A stretch of DNA of 64,000 bases, taken from the NCBI GenBank assembly GCA_034769895.1, contig CM068372.1, forward strand, positions 238,476,343 to 238,540,342, written 5' to 3'. This DNA is from Magicicada septendecula (Eukaryota > Arthropoda > Insecta > Hemiptera > Cicadidae). Positions within the stretch are counted from its first letter, which is position 1, and the number at the start of each line of letters is the position of its first letter. The notes below the pieces were generated by a model. That model saw only the letters and a list, made by a program, of their open reading frames with translations, did no database searches and was not told the origin of the DNA. Both the position numbers and the translations under genes were made by a program. Of the stretch, positions 34,736 to 47,020 are shown piece by piece.

Positions 34736-37400
34736 CCTAATAATTAGTTTAGCGGATTTTTTATACTGCAATTGAATCTGTATAGAGTGCAAAAGTAGGA
34801 ATTAAATTCCGAGATAAGATCGGATTGTTAGTCCGAAATGATTGTTTTTCATTGTTTACTCCACTAGGTTCTTCCGTTGGGAACTGGGATTTGTGACCGT
34901 ACTCGGGATTTTTAATGTTTATTGTATTCATAATAATAAAAAAGTATTAATGATTGTCTGCTTACTGTTTTTATTGTATAAAAAAATGTAGAATAGGCGG
35001 GTTTTTCATAATTTTTCTTTCAATTTTTATTTTTACTTTCTAAGATAGATTTAGAGCAGTAGTCGTAAAGACACCTCCTTGTGGTGTTTCTCGCTAATGC
35101 TAAGAATCATGCATACGAAAAAATTTACTCTTAGCTTCAAAAAATAAAATTTATTAATTTAATTTTATCTAATAATAAATCTACATAGTGAGCTCTGCGG
35201 CTCAGTCAGCTTACTTCTTATGTGCTTACGTTTTCAAGTAACAATTTTTGTACAATTTAGTTACTTATGTTTTGTTAAGTACGTGTTTGATAAGTGCTTA
35301 CAAAACTTCAAAGTTCCTCATAACAAAAAAATCGTATGTTAATGTTATATATAACATGCATTTATATTTTTGGTTAACAATAATTAATTCGCACAACATC
35401 TACTGTGACGTTCGTTTATATATTTTGTCATATTCACAAATTGATTTATTAGAATATCTTTAAATTAAGTTAGCGGTCACTTACGGAACTTAAATTAAAC
35501 AAGTCAGAAAGGGTAATTTAGAATGACAGCGGCTATTTTAGGAAAAAGGAACTGAATTTTTCACTATTAAAACGCATTGCAAATTTTTACACAAAATTTT
35601 TTAAAATTGTATTTATAAAACTTTCAACGTATGCCTAACTATTTACAAAAAGATATACGTTTGATAAATCTACGTATTATAGTAAATTTGAAAATCTACG
35701 CATTAATTGTAAATTACCTTTAGTGTCAAATGTTAAAACTGTTTTATTGTTAACGCCCAATGTATAGTTCGTATATTTATTGCTTGCACAGATTTCGGTT
35801 GGTTTCTGTGGGATTCGTTCCTTGAAAGTACCTCTGGGTACACTTGACAGGCGAAATGGATTCTCAGAAACGACAACGATAAAATCTTTCTCGTAAAGAC
35901 GTTCGTATTGTTTCCCTAACTTTGCTCATCAATCATTCACTAACGCTTCTGAAAAATCACACCAACAATATTTTTTCTTGGACAGTTCATAATAGAATGT
36001 TTTTTCGCTTTCAATAAATTTTTAATTTTGTTGTAATGTCTGTTAATTCTGTTTCATTCCAGCTGGAGTGAAATGATGGCAGTTTTGATAAAATAATAAT
36101 CAGAAATAAATTTTAATCTTTTCTGTAAACTCGTTAATTAAGGTTAAATGTGTTTACTAATGTTTAATAAGGTTAAGTCTGCTTCAAAAGAAATTTGTGC
36201 ATCCAAGGAGACTTTATTGTAAAAAAAAACATATTTTACAGTTGCTATAATGATATTCATGCTTTTTAAATCTCATTGGTTTATTATTTAGTATAAACAA
36301 ACTTCCCAAAAAATTTAATTATTAACGCAGATGACTTCTGATTAATTTAAGAGTTCACTATTTTTTCACGTATCTTCGTTGTTACTTCAGAACCTGTGCT
36401 ATCGTCTTTCTCGGCCCAATCAATCTAACGGCCATTCCAGTACATTAAAGATTGGTGTATATACCTGTGCTACGTATCTTTCTTCTGATTTTACATACGG
36501 TCAGGATGCATCGTTCTGGCTTGGTTTTTCTACTTATGATATATTCTTGTATCCCATGTTCGTTTATATGTTGTACGACTTTCACATTGTAAATGTGTCA
36601 TTATTACTAATGGACGTCCTAACGCATAATATGGCATTAGGACGCATGGCATTTATCTCCTCTGTGACTGAGCATCCTACTTCTTTTGATTCCAAGTTTT
36701 CATGATTTTATTTCCAGACAACAAGTTAAAAGGATTAAACCGAATTATAGTATACGATTGTATTATAGAATTACGTAATTTTCTAAAAATATTGCAGAAA
36801 TTACCGTCTAATTTAAAAATTATTCTTAAATACATCAGCTTACTTAACTGTGTAGACATGCATACCATATTCGCTGCATATATATTAAAAAGTAGGCTAC
36901 ATATATTTGTCTTATTTTGTAAAGCAAGACATACCTTTAATCTGAACTAGTAGAAACTCTTTAACTGCTAATACTTTTGTTATTTATACAGTAACTAAAT
37001 TTTGTTACTCCTAGGTGCAAATATTTTCTTCTTTAATATGAGTCTTTCCCAGTACTCTCCTTTGTAATTTAGTTCTCTAAAAGTAACGCTGTCTTATTAA
37101 ATGTCACAGCGGACAAGAGTATTAATCGTAGAAAATTCAGAAGAATGGGAGCCGGAAAACCCGAGACTCTTTGAAGGACCCTACTTTTGTTTTAAAGGGT
37201 AGAAAAAAAATACCAAGAGGAATAGTCAACGACAGTTTACTTAATTTCTTCGAAGGCTGTACAGCCTGCAATCTTTCCTTAAAGTCTGAAAAAACTTTCA
37301 GGTATCAGTAAATTAAATATATGACTCGGAAGTATTTGAAATTAAATTTATTTCGTTATGTTATTTTATCTATAGTTTTGTGTTTGTTAATAACAGTAGA
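34736..37400. other. unassigned AT-rich DNA
   Basis: No supported gene. A small hairpin TGAGC-TCTGCG-GCTCA lies near 35189-35204, next to a TA-rich run. A 108-codon plus-strand frame at 36379-36705 shows no domain. Duplicated 'GAACTTAAATTAAAC'-like strings occur but no element ends can be set. Confidence 0.35.
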
Positions 37401-37414
37401 ATTTTATTTTGTTG

Positions 37415-37660
37415 GAAGGACCATCTGGAGCGTATGGATGATCGAAGACTACCAAAAGCAGCAAGTTTAAAACTAGCTGGAATAAGAAGCGTAGGGAGAC
37501 TAAAGAAAAAATTAGAATAAATCCTATGAAGCCGGAGCAGGTCACCAAGATTGCTCCTTGTTATGGAAGAAGAAGAAGACGACGAACATTGACAAAACAG
37601 AAATCTTGTCAGGTACTGCCGCGGCAATCATCTCGCTCTGCTTCGGTGCCTCCCATCGTT
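37415..37660 (+). pseudogene. LINE 3' fragment
   Basis: Plus-strand frames read WKDHLERMDDRRLPKAASLK and then LAGIRSVGRLKKK before a stop. A shifted frame gives KPEQVTKIAPCYGRRRRRR. The 'W..HLeRM...R.pk.........R..GR..kk' block is the usual end of endonuclease/reverse-transcriptase LINE proteins, and the GAAGAAGAAG run just after it fits a LINE tail. No RT is present. Confidence 0.55.
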
Positions 37661-37950
37661 ATGCGCCCCTAGGTAAATCCCAGTCTGCCTGCTTATAAAC
37701 GCAAGCAAGCTTTTTTCAAATCCCTGCATCTCAAGCAGTTAGTACATTCTTTACGTCTCTGATATTGCAGGACGTTAAACAATTGCCGTCTGTATAAGCT
37801 TACAAGTGAATAATCCTATAAACACAGTTCTATAAATATTCTCGAAATTCTATTCCACTCTTTGTATTATTATTTTCATCGTCATAAGATCTATGGTCAT
37901 AATATCTCTAAGGTACCAGAGCAACTGTGTAAACCAGGCGCTTTCCCGTC

Positions 37951-38190
37951 GACAAGGCTACGTGGACGATGTGATGGACAAAGGAGCGATTAAACTGGCA
38001 AAGACTTCTCATTGGTGGAGGTTAGGATTCATTGGTGGATTATGATGGTGCTTATGATCACATGATCAAGCGACAAGGCTACGTGGACGATGTGATGGAC
38101 AAAGGAGCGATTAAACTGGCAAAGACTTCTCATTGGTGGAGGTTAGGATTCACTGGTGGATTATGATGTTGTTTATGATCACATGATCAA
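37951..38190. repeat. 121-bp tandem duplication, two copies
   Basis: GACAAGGCTACGTGGACGAT starts at 37951 and again at 38072, and the two copies are nearly identical to CACATGATCAAG. The second copy abuts the target duplication of the solo LTR. The units contain no recognisable domain. Confidence 0.95.
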
Positions 38191-38196
38191 GAATAT

Positions 38197-38655
38197 TGTT
38201 GGGTCTCACGGATTGTTGTATGTTACAGTGGAAACAAAATACAAACACTAATGAATATCAATTTTAATTAGTCACAAATAGCAAGTTGTAATCAACAAGG
38301 TGCTCTCGTACAATAATTCAAGTTACGATTGTCCACACGCAATAATAATGTCAACTGTTAAGAGTTCCGCACAAATTATAACATAGTAACCACTTTACAC
38401 AACCACTTGATCCGCGCTGAGTGAATCGCCAACTGCAACTCTAACTGATCCAGCCGCTGTTGCTTATATATAGCCCGCAGATGTTGCAGAATAATGTTTC
38501 ATTCTGGGGGCGTGCCAGCATAATTTGCACTCAAAAAGTCTAGAGGGTGTTTCACAACGCAGCCTTGACACAGACACTGCACCTGCTCGGCTTGCCGAGA
38601 AACGTGTAGAACGACACTCCCGGCTGATCGAGAGCGTTCCGTAATTGTCGTAACA
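38197..38655 (-). mobile_element. solo LTR of a Gypsy family related to 29592-30072
   Basis: 459 bases with ends TGTTGGGTCTCACGG...GTCGTAACA, flanked on both sides by ATAT (38193-38196 and 38656-38659), a perfect 4-bp duplication. It shares ACAGTGGAAAC and AAATACAA near one end with the LTR at 29592, and has a TATA-type GCTATATATAAGC on the minus strand near 38465-38477. No internal region is present, so it arose by recombination between two LTRs. Confidence 0.9.
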
Positions 38656-40041
38656 ATATGTTAAACAGAAGTGGTGATAGTAAATATTCCTTTTTCATTC
38701 TCTTCTTTCTTTTGATTTTTTTACATACACGACGTTTAAATTATTTGTCAGATTGAATCTCTGTATGTCACATCACGGTTAAACAGCGGCTAAAATAATA
38801 TGAAGTAACTGTTCCTTGTCAGCTTAAATAGTATGCTAAAGTTCTGTAAAGTCTTAATAATGTTTAATGTTATATACTGTCAGAAGCCTTTGTTAAACTA
38901 TGTAAATAAGTGGCATACTACAGTATGTTAGATTTGTGACTACCCCTGTACTGGGTCAATGTAATCGATGTAAAATGCGGGTCACGGGAACTGCAGGTGC
39001 TAGCTAAACAGATGTACATGTTTGTTTAAGGTGCATAGCAAATACGTCTACCCTTCCGCATTTGTAACATTTGTATAAAATAAATAAGTAGTTCGTAATG
39101 TTTAAGTAAATATTGTGTTATATATTTTTTAATTTTGTGTAAATTACTGCCTTCGAATGGAATTTTTCAGTAGACGTAATGACTAGTTGTTTGATGTCAG
39201 CATACAGTAACTCCCGTAACGTAATAGTCATACACAGTAGAAATAATGAGCACATTGGTTTTACCTAAATACACTTTTTTACGTTCTTATTAAATTTTAT
39301 GCTAAATATCTTTTGGCGTCCGGTGGTTAGTGATTAGCACATTCAAATCAGAGCGGTGTCAATCTGGGGCACACGCGGTGGCCGTCTATCACAGCAAGAC
39401 GTTCACCCCTGTAACCCCGGTCAACCCCAGTAAGTACCTGGTTCCATCACCTGCAATAGTAAAGAATTTAAAGGAATTTTAAGAATGATTTGAGAGTAGT
39501 GCTGACCACAGTATGCTACTTACATCTAAAACAGGCATAGTATAACCTATATTATTCTTATAAGATAATAAGATGTTGACTTAAAATTTTTGTTTCTTTT
39601 TGTGCGTATAATGTTGTCTTTCGTAATTTTTATTTACCACAGGTCTTTAGATTACTTATAATTAATAAACGATCACTTATATCACTTAGAACACACCATT
39701 TATAATAGAATCAAACGGGAATGTTAGGGGCGGATCCAGTTGCGATGGAGTGAATAAATGTCAACCTCTCACACACTTGGCTTTCATTATTCGGTTTTGC
39801 CACTGTCAGGTTAGGTACTCCGAACCCTTCACTTATAAACGTTTAACTTTTGTTTAAGTTTTGAATTTCAAAAGTAATTACTTTCTATTTTGTATGGTAA
39901 GTGATGCAGCTTTACTGTAGCCGAGAAGTTCAGTTTCTTTAATGGGAAGGGCCATATGATAACCCATTTGATATTGGTAAAATATACTAGAAAAATGTTA
40001 TTCGTTAGTTTCTATATTAACGTAGAATTATCTACAAACCT
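38656..40041. other. mostly unassigned DNA
   Basis: Contains one possible SINE (39312-39470). The remainder is AT-rich with no supported features. Confidence 0.35.
39312..39470 (+). mobile_element. possible tRNA-derived SINE
   Basis: TTTTGGCGTCCGGTGGTTAG begins a tRNA-like head with an A-box-like TGGTTAGTGATTAGC and, about 35 bases on, a B-box-like GGTGTCAATCTGG. The downstream body is C-rich (CACCCCTGTAACCCCGG). The boundaries and 3' tail are not clear. Confidence 0.35.
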
Positions 40042-40071
40042 CTGATGATGCTGTAGTGTTTTATTGAAACG
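40042..40071 (+). other. hammerhead-like motif (CTGATGA...GAAACG)
   Basis: The two core boxes are about 17 bases apart. Stem II pairing is poor here. Listed because it recurs with 6732-6764 and 46419-46452. Confidence 0.18.
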
Positions 40072-40347
40072 TGCGTCATGTATTGAAACTGCAAAAACAT
40101 AATATACAACTTGCAGAAGAAACTGTATTGAATAAGAACATAATATTAGACAAAATGTGTACACATATGTTGATTAGCGAAATATTAGTTTTTGTTAATA
40201 ATAACAATACAATATTAATGGCCCCGCCATTTTTGTGTTTGTTTGTTCTGTTTCATCCCCATTAACAGTTAACATATGCCCCGGCCTGTATGTGTGTGCA
40301 CGAAGGTCTATGTAATTTTATTTACGTATTCATGCTTTTGTGTATGT

Positions 40348-40350
<3 letters not shown>

Positions 40351-40382
<32 letters not shown>
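40351..40382. repeat. (GT)n microsatellite
   Basis: 16 GT units, followed 11 bases later by an AG run. Confidence 0.97.
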
Positions 40383-40385
<3 letters not shown>

Positions 40386-40391
40386 AGTGTC

Positions 40392-40393
<2 letters not shown>

Positions 40394-40427
<34 letters not shown>
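40394..40427. repeat. (AG)n microsatellite
   Basis: About 17 AG units. Confidence 0.97.
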
Positions 40428-40429
<2 letters not shown>

Positions 40430-40599
40430 TAAGTTTTGTTAATTGTTATTATTTATTTTATTTTATTTTTCTGCAACTATGGTTTTAATTTGTTGATTTA
40501 TAATTGGCCGAATATTCCGTCCAAAATTTGCTTCAGTACACAGACCACTTGCTGATGTGGTAATTATTCCTTGTAACTTTGAAAAATTGTCGCATTATA

Positions 40600-41112
40600 T
40601 GCTACGCTGAGGAAATAAATAGTACCACACCGCTGAAGTCGTACGTGAACCTGGGCACACGGCGCGCGAGGCTGTTCAGTCGGTTGGAGATTATTACGCA
40701 GAGTTGCGTAACGTTGTGGATTGTTAGGGACGTTCTGCCCCTTCCAGCCGTTACCCGCCTATCCTTCCGGAATCCAGGCTTGCTATCTCACCACACTGCA
40801 AGACGGCGGAGCTATAAATACTGAATTTCGAAGGGGCCCGCTTTAGTTTTCTGACCTGCGATATTTGACTGCGGATTGAAATGTTTGTTGGGGTTTAGTG
40901 AAACGTGATTAGTGCCTTAATTTGTACGAAACTGTAATGAGGTGACATTTATTGTTGCGTGTTAGACGATTTAACTTGAGTTATTTTATGAGAGTGCTTT
41001 ATTGATTTATAACTGCTGTTTGTGTCTAACTAAAGTTCGTTATTAGTGACATCATTGGTGTCTGTTATTCTGTTTCCACTGAACAACACGTGATTGGTGT
41101 AACGTCGTAACA
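40600..41112 (+). mobile_element. LTR-like block related to the Gypsy LTRs, plus orientation
   Basis: The right end reads TTCTGTTTCCACTGAACAAC and then GTCGTAACA, matching the reverse complement of the opposite LTR ends (GTTTCCACTGTA...) plus the CGTCGTAACA terminus seen in the Gypsy LTRs. A TATA box (CTATAAATAC) lies near 40811-40820, about 300 bases from the right end, comparable to the other LTRs. The left boundary is uncertain and no clean 4-bp duplication was found, so it may be truncated on the left. Confidence 0.5.
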
Positions 41113-42704
41113 ATATTATTGTAGTTCAACAAAATATAAATTATATATAATGTATAGTTATGTAACATAATGTAATATGTAACATGACACATACTCACTT
41201 TTATATGTGAGTATATTACATGATACAGTGTTTACTAAAAATAAGCATTATAGTCAGCTGGCAAACCGTCTCTGCAGTAAACGCAGTGAGTACTAAGATA
41301 ACGCGTGAATGTTACACGAGGTGAGGAGCCGACAGACCGGTATTGACGCACAGTCAATCGATGTAGGCCGTTATGACCTGGATTCCGAGACATCGCACCC
41401 TGCCAGGAAGTGACCGTTCTGTTTACTTTATACATTGTTGACAAAACGTCACGAAAAATAAACTGAAGAACTTTCTTGTCATAAAAAGAGACTAACGACT
41501 TACTGACGTAATAAACATAATGAGTCGACACAGGCAAGCTGTCACAACAGTTAATTCCCAGATTTTCTAACTAAGTGATACTCTCTAAAATCGTTGTGCC
41601 TCATTAACAACTCTCTCTCTCTCTTTTTTCTCCTTTCTCTAACAACTGTCAATTCCGAAAGTTATTTTAAGCTGCCACCCCGATGCATTCAACAAAACCC
41701 AGCGATAACAATATTAAAACTTTTCTGCCTTACTGAAAGTTGTCCTATTATAATTCAGAAAATGTTAGATTTCATTACAGTCAAACCTTATATGCTGAAA
41801 TTCCAAGAGCAATGCAAGGTTTATAGCATTAGTATTTGGTTGATGAAGCCAAGAATTCCAGTAGCCCTGGCGTTGTTTAAAAAGTTTTATTTTCGTACAC
41901 GTTAAACCCGGATAAATGACCCATTGTTTTCTCTGCAAGTAATGCAGAATATCTGCAAATAACAATAGTAATTTATTAAATATAATGGTGCATGAGATAA
42001 TGTAGCCTACAATTTATAAATAATTTTACAAAAGATGGCGAAGAGGTTGGAATTTAGATTTTTTTTAAATTTATTATAATGCAGTTTTACAATCTACCCA
42101 TTTCACAGAGTAATAAGTAAAAGTGATGTATAAGTCGTCACTTGAGGTGGGAAATGCGTAATGCACGAAATCCGTCTGTTTATGATACGCCAGAATGCGA
42201 TATCGTATTCGTTTGTATTAATAAACTAAACGTAATACATTACTTTCGTTATAATAAATTGAAATTTAAACTGGTTATTGGTTTTTTGTTGCCAACTAAA
42301 TGCCCAACTGTGAAGATACTGAGTCTTTTACGTACGAAGTGACAGGAGTCCAGCTACACTAAATAGAACAAACTAGTTAAACTAGGTGCCATAGACAATA
42401 TATGTGGGTCAAGTATATATGGCCGATTGACATAGCTGGTTCACACTTTTGTCATAATTTTACTGCAAACAGTCAAACCAGGAAGACAATCAGATGGGCT
42501 CCGTTTTTCTCTGCAGGCGAACGATAGAGACATTTATATAAAAGTAAAATAACCAGTGTACGATAATCTAACATGCACACTGTGATTTATCCAACAAAGG
42601 ACGTAACAATTCCTACTCAGATTATCTTTTCAAACGAATTTGAATTACAGTATAACAATTAATTCAGGAAGTCTGAATTAACTTTAATATGACGTCATAG
42701 TATA
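41113..42704. other. unassigned AT-rich DNA
   Basis: No supported gene. A less AT-rich patch at 41310-41430 has a 100-codon minus-strand frame across it with no recognisable domain. A CT-rich run lies at about 41611-41640. Confidence 0.35.
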
Positions 42705-43062
42705 TACAAATTAATAATAATAATAATCACCATCATCATCGTCACATCTTGCCTACCCAATGTTGAGTAAATACATACCCAGTCATTCTCGATTCTGGAT
42801 GTTCCCCAATCATCAAAAACTGGATGTTAATTAAAACACTGGGCTAAACCAGATTATCCTTTCATTGGTGTCTTCGTAAAGGACTTACTGTTCTCTTTCA
42901 TTATTTTTCATCACCGTTCCTTAGACTATCTTTTAGGGCGGGAAAATTCCACAGACTATGTCGTAGGCGAACCCTAACAATTCGTTCTGTGATAGATTCG
43001 AACACTAGACACCTTGATTTGAAAGCCAGTGCGTTGACCACTTAGCCATATGGACTCTAATT
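42705..43062 (-). mobile_element. tRNA-derived SINE
   Basis: On the minus strand the head at about 43056-42984 looks like a tRNA gene: A box TGGCTAAGTGG, then ACTGGCTTTCAAATCAAGG, then B box TGTTCGAATCT. A body of about 250 bases follows. The 3' end is a run of GATGATGATG and TTATTATTATTATTA (42711-42745 on the plus strand), a usual SINE tail. It is not a functional tRNA because the acceptor arms do not pair. This is the clearest SINE in the window. Confidence 0.75.
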
Positions 43063-45088
43063 TTTTCGTTTTACTTTCGATTATTTGTCTTTACATACTA
43101 AGAAAAAAATATAATTATAACCGGCAAATCTATCTGGGCAAATTATGTTTAGTTTTTCCTGTTACTGATTCTCACGTGTGGCGCTCCTAATATCTTAGCG
43201 CCGACGAGTGACCTGGACCAGTGTACAGCCGACGAGTACATGTCACGTTGTCCTGGACTGCGTTGTTTTTATACATCAAAGGCTAGAGTGCGCTGTACGT
43301 CTATGTTTCTACAAGTGTGTTGTTTCTTTAAAAATACTTTTAACTTCGAAGGTAACAATTCAAATTACAATCATACTCAGGAACGTTTGCTAAACATACA
43401 AATAATATAAAAATGATTGCTAAAATAATACAAATCTAAACAAAAATATCAAAGCTTTTATAATTACAGCAATATTTATGAAATTGCCAGTCTGTTGGAT
43501 ATACAAATTTTAAAACAATAAAAGAAGTCTTGTTTGGGGAATTTCAAATAAACACGTTTTTTACATTTCTTGGAAGTCTAAACAAAGTTCCAGTTCTTCA
43601 GTTCTATGATAGTATATTTCTCAAAAAATCATTGTAACATATAATCAATGCTGGATTTAGATCTTCTCAGAAAAAAAGTGTGTAACTCTTATACTTTCTT
43701 TTACATACGGTTGAATTGCAAATAAATGTGTATATTCGTGTAGCGTCTATTTCCAGACTGACCGTGAGTGTTCTCTTTCAGTCCGCTAGCCTTGGTGTCC
43801 CTTTCTACTATCAATCGATTTTTAATTCCATTTGTCATATAAATTTAGTAACAAACAGAATGTTAACCTTTCAGTTAGTCTGAAACATGCAGTAGACGGT
43901 GAGTCCGAACTAAAGGGGGTTTGTTTGTGCGTAGGAGTGGAGCGCGCGGTTGGTTCTGTTTACTTCTCTGATTTCAATTCTGTATTTCATTTTCTCATGG
44001 CCACTGTCGATATATCGTCAAGGCAAAAGTTGCTAACTTTCTGATTAGCAAACTACGACGCCACGCAACTCTCCAGTCTACATTTTCATTTTTATATTCT
44101 TGTTGACATAAACCGAAATTCAATTAATTAAGTCCATATAGGCTCCTGTGATCACGTATGTATAAAGTTTGTTCAGACAAAGTTTGTACAATTTTTTTTT
44201 TGCGCTGAAAACTGTTCGATTCAAAACTGGTTTTTGTGATGTTGGTTCACCGGTGCGTAACAGTTCACGTTTTCAGAAATGTAGATGCATAATGTACGCC
44301 CGACAGCAAATCACTGAGCTGTATTTTGGTGTATTACGGGATTATTTTTAACATTGTTCAATGCAAGATTGAAGAACATTCATTACATTTTGTCTAACGA
44401 CTGCTATAACGTGGTAAAAGCTTTTGGCGAGTCTGGTATGCCTGAACGACCGGTTTGCTAAATGATACGAACGCTACAAAACCTTTAAAGACAATCGTGA
44501 ACGAGTAGAAAACTGTGATATTAAGATAATGATTGTGGTGCTGTGTTCGATATATTTTTATCACTAGATGCTGCGTCAATAAAGACTTATATTTTGTCAT
44601 TTTACGCCTCTTGCATGAAGCTGTTCATAGAAAACGATTGTGTTTGTAGAACGACCAGAACGCACGCCCATGACGCATCAGCACACACATTAGCAAAAAT
44701 ACTTTAGCGATGCCCGGTTCGCCCATGTCCCCAAGCCATCTTTTTCTCTTCCCAAGAATTAAATAACCGTGCATCGGCGTTTTGCGAACGTTCAAGGCGA
44801 CATATTACAAAAACTGCTGAGTCAGCTCAGGGTTAAAGAAAAGTGCACTCCAAAAATATTTTAAAAGCTGGACAGAAACGTTGACATAATTTTGGCATAT
44901 CCAATGACGATTATTTTGAAGTGGACAATATAACTAATTAATATGTGGAATTAACTAATGTAATAATTGGAATTTATATTTATACAATTAATTTTTTAAA
45001 TAATCACAATTGCATGAGCTTTTGATTGAATATTGTATTATACCTTACGTTGGGTGATAAGGTACAAATAAAGTTAATCAAATTGGGA
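43063..45088. other. mostly unassigned DNA
   Basis: A less AT-rich patch at about 43185-43330 reads DLDQCTADEYMSRCPGLRCF in one plus-strand frame, preceded by an acceptor-like CTAATATCTTAG, but no family is recognised and no donor is obvious. The rest shows nothing I can support. Confidence 0.35.
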
Positions 45089-45627
45089 TAAAGGGGATAT
45101 CCGCACTTTTTTTGTCCAATGCATTTTAAATGGGCTAACAGGGATACCATTAATTAATGATCTATTCAAGCTATGTATCTGAAATTTCTACCATATTTTA
45201 ACACATATTTTTAACGTGATGTACTAGTTTGAAGCAATTTAAGAAAAAATACCAATATAAAAAAATAATTACTTTTTATACAATTTTTGAAAAATTGTTT
45301 TTATTTAAAAGTTTGTTACAAAATTAATTTTTTACAGGAAAGATTAATTCTAGTACACTGTACTGTTCAACCACAAAAATGTGAACTCAACAGCATTTAT
45401 AGTTTTTGAGAAAAGTGTGCGTAATTGTTGAAATCCATGGTTACGGGAAAACGCGCGTAAAACTAAACAATAGGATTGGAAAACAACGTGTAATACGTTT
45501 TATTTTATTTTTTTGTGGTCACATTAATGTAGATAATCTCAAAAAAGTATACATTTTCTTAATCAGGATGAAATGGAGAATTAAAAAAATTGATTTTTTG
45601 ACCGAAAAACTGCTGATCTCCCCTTAA
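45089..45627. mobile_element. MITE-like element of about 540 bp
   Basis: The left end TAAAGGGGATATCCGCACTT and the right end, reverse-complemented, TTAAGGGGAGATCAGCAGTT are inverted copies with several mismatches, both followed by a T-rich run. The interior is AT-rich without a transposase frame. Superfamily is not determined; a TA or TTAA target would fit the ends. Confidence 0.5.
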
Positions 45628-46418
45628 CGTAGTCATGCGTAAACTGTTAGGGAAACAGAATGGCATGACATTTGAGTTGGGAAAATGTGCTGATTTTGAT
45701 GTAACTGTTTTGTTACACTCAGGGATAATAGGTTACCACACCGTCACACAACTCTTCTACAGTTACCAGCAATATAGGAAGGTTATAATTGGTCAAGTTT
45801 TGTATACGTTACTTTGAGCAAGGTTCGGTCTAGCGAATTTACGATTGTCTTGAAAGTACGTTAAATTTGACAATATTATTAAATTGTTAACATTATTTTT
45901 ATGGTGTAAGTATTTTTCAAATTACGCATATGTAAAACTGCTTGTGTAAAATAAGAATTTTTAGAAAAATAACTGTTATTTAAGACAAATAACTACCATT
46001 TTCCGAGTTCAGTAGGGAGACAGTAGAGTCTATTAGAAAGCTCCGTCAGCTTTAACAAAGTCAAGGGATATAAACTGCCTAGCGTGTGAAAAATTGTAAG
46101 CTAAACCAAACAAATTAACACAAATTTTTGCTTCTTTTTTCTTACAAATTTTGTTATCATTTTATTTTAGATTACTTTTGCTGTATATTTTAGTTATACA
46201 CTTACACGTATTATAATAATAACAATAACAACAATAATAATAATAATAATATTCTGTTTATTTTATTAACAATTTAAATTTTAATGACATATACCTTAAT
46301 TTTATGTTTTACGTTATTTGTTATAATATATTGTGCAAATTGTACAATGGACCCACCCAATGGAGGAGTCTATAAATAACGAGGCATATCAAACGATTGT
46401 TCAATCTCGGCTATACAA
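45628..46418. other. unassigned AT-rich DNA
   Basis: Contains a short AATAAT-type run near 46221-46252. No gene is supported. Confidence 0.4.
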
Positions 46419-46452
46419 CTGAGGATGCAACATCACAGTATTGACGAAACGT
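46419..46452 (+). other. hammerhead-like motif (CTGAGGA...GAAACG) before an AATAAA
   Basis: The core boxes CTGAGGA (fits CTGANGA) and GAAACG lie about 20 bases apart. The motif is preceded by TATAAATA (about 46371-46378) and followed by CCAATAAAATG. This TATA - box pair - AATAAA order resembles the terminal repeats of Penelope-like or similar retroelements. Stem pairing is weak, so the assignment is tentative. Confidence 0.25.
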
Positions 46453-47020
46453 TTGGTGTTCACAACGATACCAATAAAATGTGGCTGTCAACCGGAAAGT
46501 CTTGTTATTAAAAGTTCCGACTACGAAAGAGTACGAATGAAAATAGATCTGAAACGAACCTTGAAACTGTCGATAAAATTTACCCACAACTTGATACAGA
46601 ACTGTAAGGAAAATCCCTAGTAGTTATGCTGATATCCGGTAACGCTAGGAACTAACGCAAGCGGGCATACGATATACATAAACTTTGTTATTGTGTTTGT
46701 TACTTTAGTTTAAAGTACCTTAAATCATCCGCGCAATGTACCGGGTTTTCTTCGTGTGGTTAATCCTGAGCAAGCTTTATCTTAAAGATAGTTCCTTTAG
46801 CTCTTTTATCACAAGTGGGAATTAGCAAATTGAAATTTGATATATGCTTTTGTAGACTGAGCCACAAGTAGTGTTACCAGGTGGAAATTTTTAAAAGCAG
46901 GAAGTTTTGTTCTCCAAAGCAGAATTTAAATGAAAAACATTCATAGTTGAAATGATTAGTTATAGCATTTGTCCTAAGAGCCAATCTTCTCCAAAATACT
47001 TTTTTTTAAATAGTGATATT

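Noticed and set aside
36379-36705. 108-codon plus-strand frame as a gene
   Set aside because: No domain, no splice signals and background composition.
41235-41537. 100-codon minus-strand frame as a gene
   Set aside because: It has no recognisable motif and no usable splice sites; the slightly higher GC alone is not enough.
42984-43056. Functional tRNA gene on the minus strand
   Set aside because: A and B boxes are present but the acceptor stem does not pair, and a 250-base body with a triplet tail follows, so it is a SINE head.
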